Shown here in pieces: positions 62,458 through 64,000 of a DNA stretch of 64,000 bases. Position 1 is the first letter of the stretch. Every line of letters starts with the position of its first letter. Below the pieces are notes generated by a model. The model was given only the letters and a program-made list of their open reading frames with translations, ran no database searches and was not told the DNA's origin. The position numbers and the translations under genes are program-made. Source of the DNA: Chryseobacterium gleum (GTDB lineage: Bacteria; Bacteroidota; Bacteroidia; Flavobacteriales_D; Crocinitomicaceae); NCBI GenBank assembly GCA_945862165.1, contig CAMAXI010000001.1, positions 434,001 through 498,000 on the forward strand, read 5' to 3'.

Positions 62458-63429
62458 TTAACTCTTTACAAAATCACTTACTAAATAAGCTAAGGCCTTA
62501 CCCACAATCGCTTCTTCGTGTTCATTTTTAGGAGCAGCTTCTGGCAAATGTAAGTAAGCTGCTTTTTTTGATTTTGCACATTTTATCACATATTTTCTAG
62601 CCTCCTCCAAACTAAAACCAGATGGAGTAAACGCACTTGACGGCATATCAATAATTGCATCCATATCCAACTCAACACCCAAAGAAACATCCGATATCTG
62701 ACGTAAAACATCTTCAATATCTACTATAAAATCTCGTTCTCCCGTTAAATACTCTTCAAAAAAGGTTACATAACATTCTTTCTCTGCTAAACGCTCTAAC
62801 ATCGACTGACTATTATATTGCTGATGCAATCCTAGCACAGCATAATTCGCCAACCAACCTTCTTGCATTGCATATGAAAACGAATTTCCACTATGTCTTC
62901 CTTCCAACGGTCTAAAGTCAGCATGCGGATCACAGTTCACTACATTTATTGCAGCGCCTTGAACTAGCGAACAAGCTTTTATTAAGGAATAGGCATTATT
63001 ATGCCCACCACCTACTAAAATAGGAACCAACCCCCTTTCATATATAGGAACCAACAGCGAGACTAATAAATCATCCAACTCTTCTACACCTTTTCTCAAA
63101 GCACCCAACTCATCAATAACTAAATTGACTCTCACCTCCCCCATCAACAACACTTCTTCTCCTGAAAGAAAAGAATTCGATTGCATATTTAAAAAGCGTT
63201 TTAAAAAGCAAGCGTACCCAGCATCAGAACCAGACAATCCTAAATTTGCACGTGGACCAACATCTTCTTTCACTCCCAAGACTACATATTTTCCAGTAAA
63301 ATTTTCCAAATCGCTATAAACAGCAACTTTTTCTCCCAATTTCACCTCCCCATCACGCAGAGAAACATAAGACAGGATTGAATCTTTAGTTGTTGGCACA
63401 AAGGAAAAATTATTGTTAATTGAATTCAT
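62458..63429 (-). CDS. Arginase-family protein, probably formimidoylglutamase
   Basis: 323 residues. Metal-binding motifs: VGGGHNNAYS, CDPHADFRPLEGRHSGN and VELDMDAI, all ligands intact. The sequence after the second motif (RHSGNSFSYAMQEG) is typical of Bacteroidota HutG-like proteins in histidine degradation rather than arginases. No other hut gene lies in the window, so arginase or another ureohydrolase activity is possible. Followed upstream by a thioesterase, 13 nt apart. Confidence 0.8.
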   Translation of the reverse strand: MNSINNNFSFVPTTKDSILSYVSLRDGEVKLGEKVAVYSDLENFTGKYVVLGVKEDVGPRANLGLSGSDAGYACFLKRFLNMQSNSFLSGEEVLLMGEVRVNLVIDELGALRKGVEELDDLLVSLLVPIYERGLVPILVGGGHNNAYSLIKACSLVQGAAINVVNCDPHADFRPLEGRHSGNSFSYAMQEGWLANYAVLGLHQQYNSQSMLERLAEKECYVTFFEEYLTGERDFIVDIEDVLRQISDVSLGVELDMDAIIDMPSSAFTPSGFSLEEARKYVIKCAKSKKAAYLHLPEAAPKNEHEEAIVGKALAYLVSDFVKS

Positions 63430-63442
63430 TTCATCAAATAGA

Positions 63443-63859
63443 TTAAACTTTATATTCTTCCATTAACTTTAAAAAAGCTTCCGGTGGAGCAATTGGACGC
63501 ATCGTTTCTTTAGACACAAAAACCAAGGTAGTAGTAGCAACCGAAATCAATTTGCCGTCCTCATTATTAATCTCATACTCAAAATAAAGTCTAGGCCCTT
63601 TCAATAAAACAATTTTGGTTGTAATTGTTAACAAGTCATCATAATACGCAGGAGAAAGATAACGCACCTGAAAATCCAACACAGGCAACATAAATCCATC
63701 TTCTTCCATTGCGCGATAACTCATTCCAAAAGCACGCAAAGCCTCCACTCTCCCAACTTCAAAATATTGCGCATAATTACCATAATAACAATACCCCATT
63801 TGATCAGTTTCTCCGTATCTTACACGAATTTCAGTGGTTTGCGAAAAATTTATTTCCAT
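63443..63859 (-). CDS. 4HBT-fold acyl-CoA thioesterase (YbgC-like)
   Basis: 138 residues, hotdog fold. VRYGETDQMGYCYYGNYAQYFEVGRVEALRAFG carries the catalytic Asp of the D-x-M-G(H)-x-N-Y pattern, with Tyr-Cys at the place of the common His. LSPAYYDDLLTITT follows. Probably hydrolyses acyl-CoA in fatty-acid or Tol-Pal-linked pathways. Probably in an operon with the arginase-family gene. Confidence 0.88.
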   Translation of the reverse strand: MEINFSQTTEIRVRYGETDQMGYCYYGNYAQYFEVGRVEALRAFGMSYRAMEEDGFMLPVLDFQVRYLSPAYYDDLLTITTKIVLLKGPRLYFEYEINNEDGKLISVATTTLVFVSKETMRPIAPPEAFLKLMEEYKV

Positions 63860-64000
63860 AGATAATTGATTAATAATCTAACATATACAAGTCAACATTA
63901 TAAAACTACCAAAGAAACAAGCACAAAAATTTCAAAGTCTATTTTTTATTTTTAACAAGTAAAAAAAAGTTAAAAGTCAATAGTGAAATGATTTTTTTTT

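Noticed and set aside
1-64000. tRNA or rRNA genes
   Set aside because: I looked for cloverleaf-like GC-rich segments and rRNA words in intergenic gaps and saw none; a tRNAscan-SE/barrnap run would decide.

Overview
The window reads as chromosomal DNA from a member of the Bacteroidota, most likely order Flavobacteriales and perhaps close to Fluviicola/Crocinitomicaceae. The evidence is low G+C, Bacteroidota-type promoters (TTTG-N19/20-TAnnTTTG) in place of sigma70 boxes, few Shine-Dalgarno sequences, and lineage-typical families (DUF4293, GIN/DUF2807, DUF983, DUF6132, LytS/LytTR pairs, TonB receptors with a carboxypeptidase-like N-terminal domain). No rRNA, tRNA, prophage or CRISPR array was seen. 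The only mobile gene is one Y1/HUH (RAYT-type) transposase. Genus-level placement is inference.

Layout. 1-4.4 kb: RNA or small-molecule methyltransferases, a low-molecular-weight phosphatase, a dicarboxylate symporter and an orphan antitoxin-like gene. 4.4-9 kb: queA, a DUF4143 ATPase and a GH13 glucosidase. 9.1-14.5 kb: operon of fused acyl-CoA mutase icmF, a GT87-like membrane glycosyltransferase and an alpha/beta hydrolase. 14.5-15.3 kb: gene-poor stretch with dispersed and tandem palindromic repeats. 15.3-19.7 kb: LytS/LytTR two-component pair facing a DoxX-like/DUF2071/methyltransferase/membrane-protein operon. 19.7-24.3 kb: thiamine locus (TonB receptor behind a TPP riboswitch, plus PnuC/PnuT-type permease and NadR-like kinase) and the transposase. 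24.4-31.3 kb: secreted unknowns, ABC-F ATPase, DUF4293, sulfatase-modifying-factor-like protein, CCA-adding enzyme and FKBP lipoprotein. 31.4-33.6 kb: serC-serA with a strong terminator. 33.6-37 kb: DUF1566 lipoprotein and rpsP-rimM-trmN6 with a structured leader. 37-42.2 kb: DUF4268, lipoproteins, GIN protein, HMG-CoA lyase, pyrD and a beta-barrel protein. 42.3-49.5 kb: TPR / phosphosulfolactate synthase / WD40 operon, typA and a DEAD-box helicase. 49.7-51.2 kb: membrane glycosyltransferase. 51.3-57.4 kb: light/flavin cluster of three photolyase-cryptochrome paralogues, flavin reductase, a 45-residue DUF2256 protein, a TIGR03643 protein and a catalytic-Tyr-less SDR. 57.5-64 kb: second DUF4143 ATPase with a 23-bp tandem-repeat array upstream, SDR, DUF983, DUF6132, DUF2461, YqhD-type alcohol dehydrogenase, formimidoylglutamase-like protein and a thioesterase.

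The most distinctive material is: the photolyase operon, with a divergent photolyase, an atypical SDR and an inverted repeat in its promoter; the 23-bp array at 58741; the transposase gene carrying two perfect palindromes inside its reading frame; the twin hairpins in the rpsP leader; and a family of short CCTGAG-N4-TCGAAGG words, dispersed and once in tandem. All family calls come from reading motifs by eye; no database search was run.
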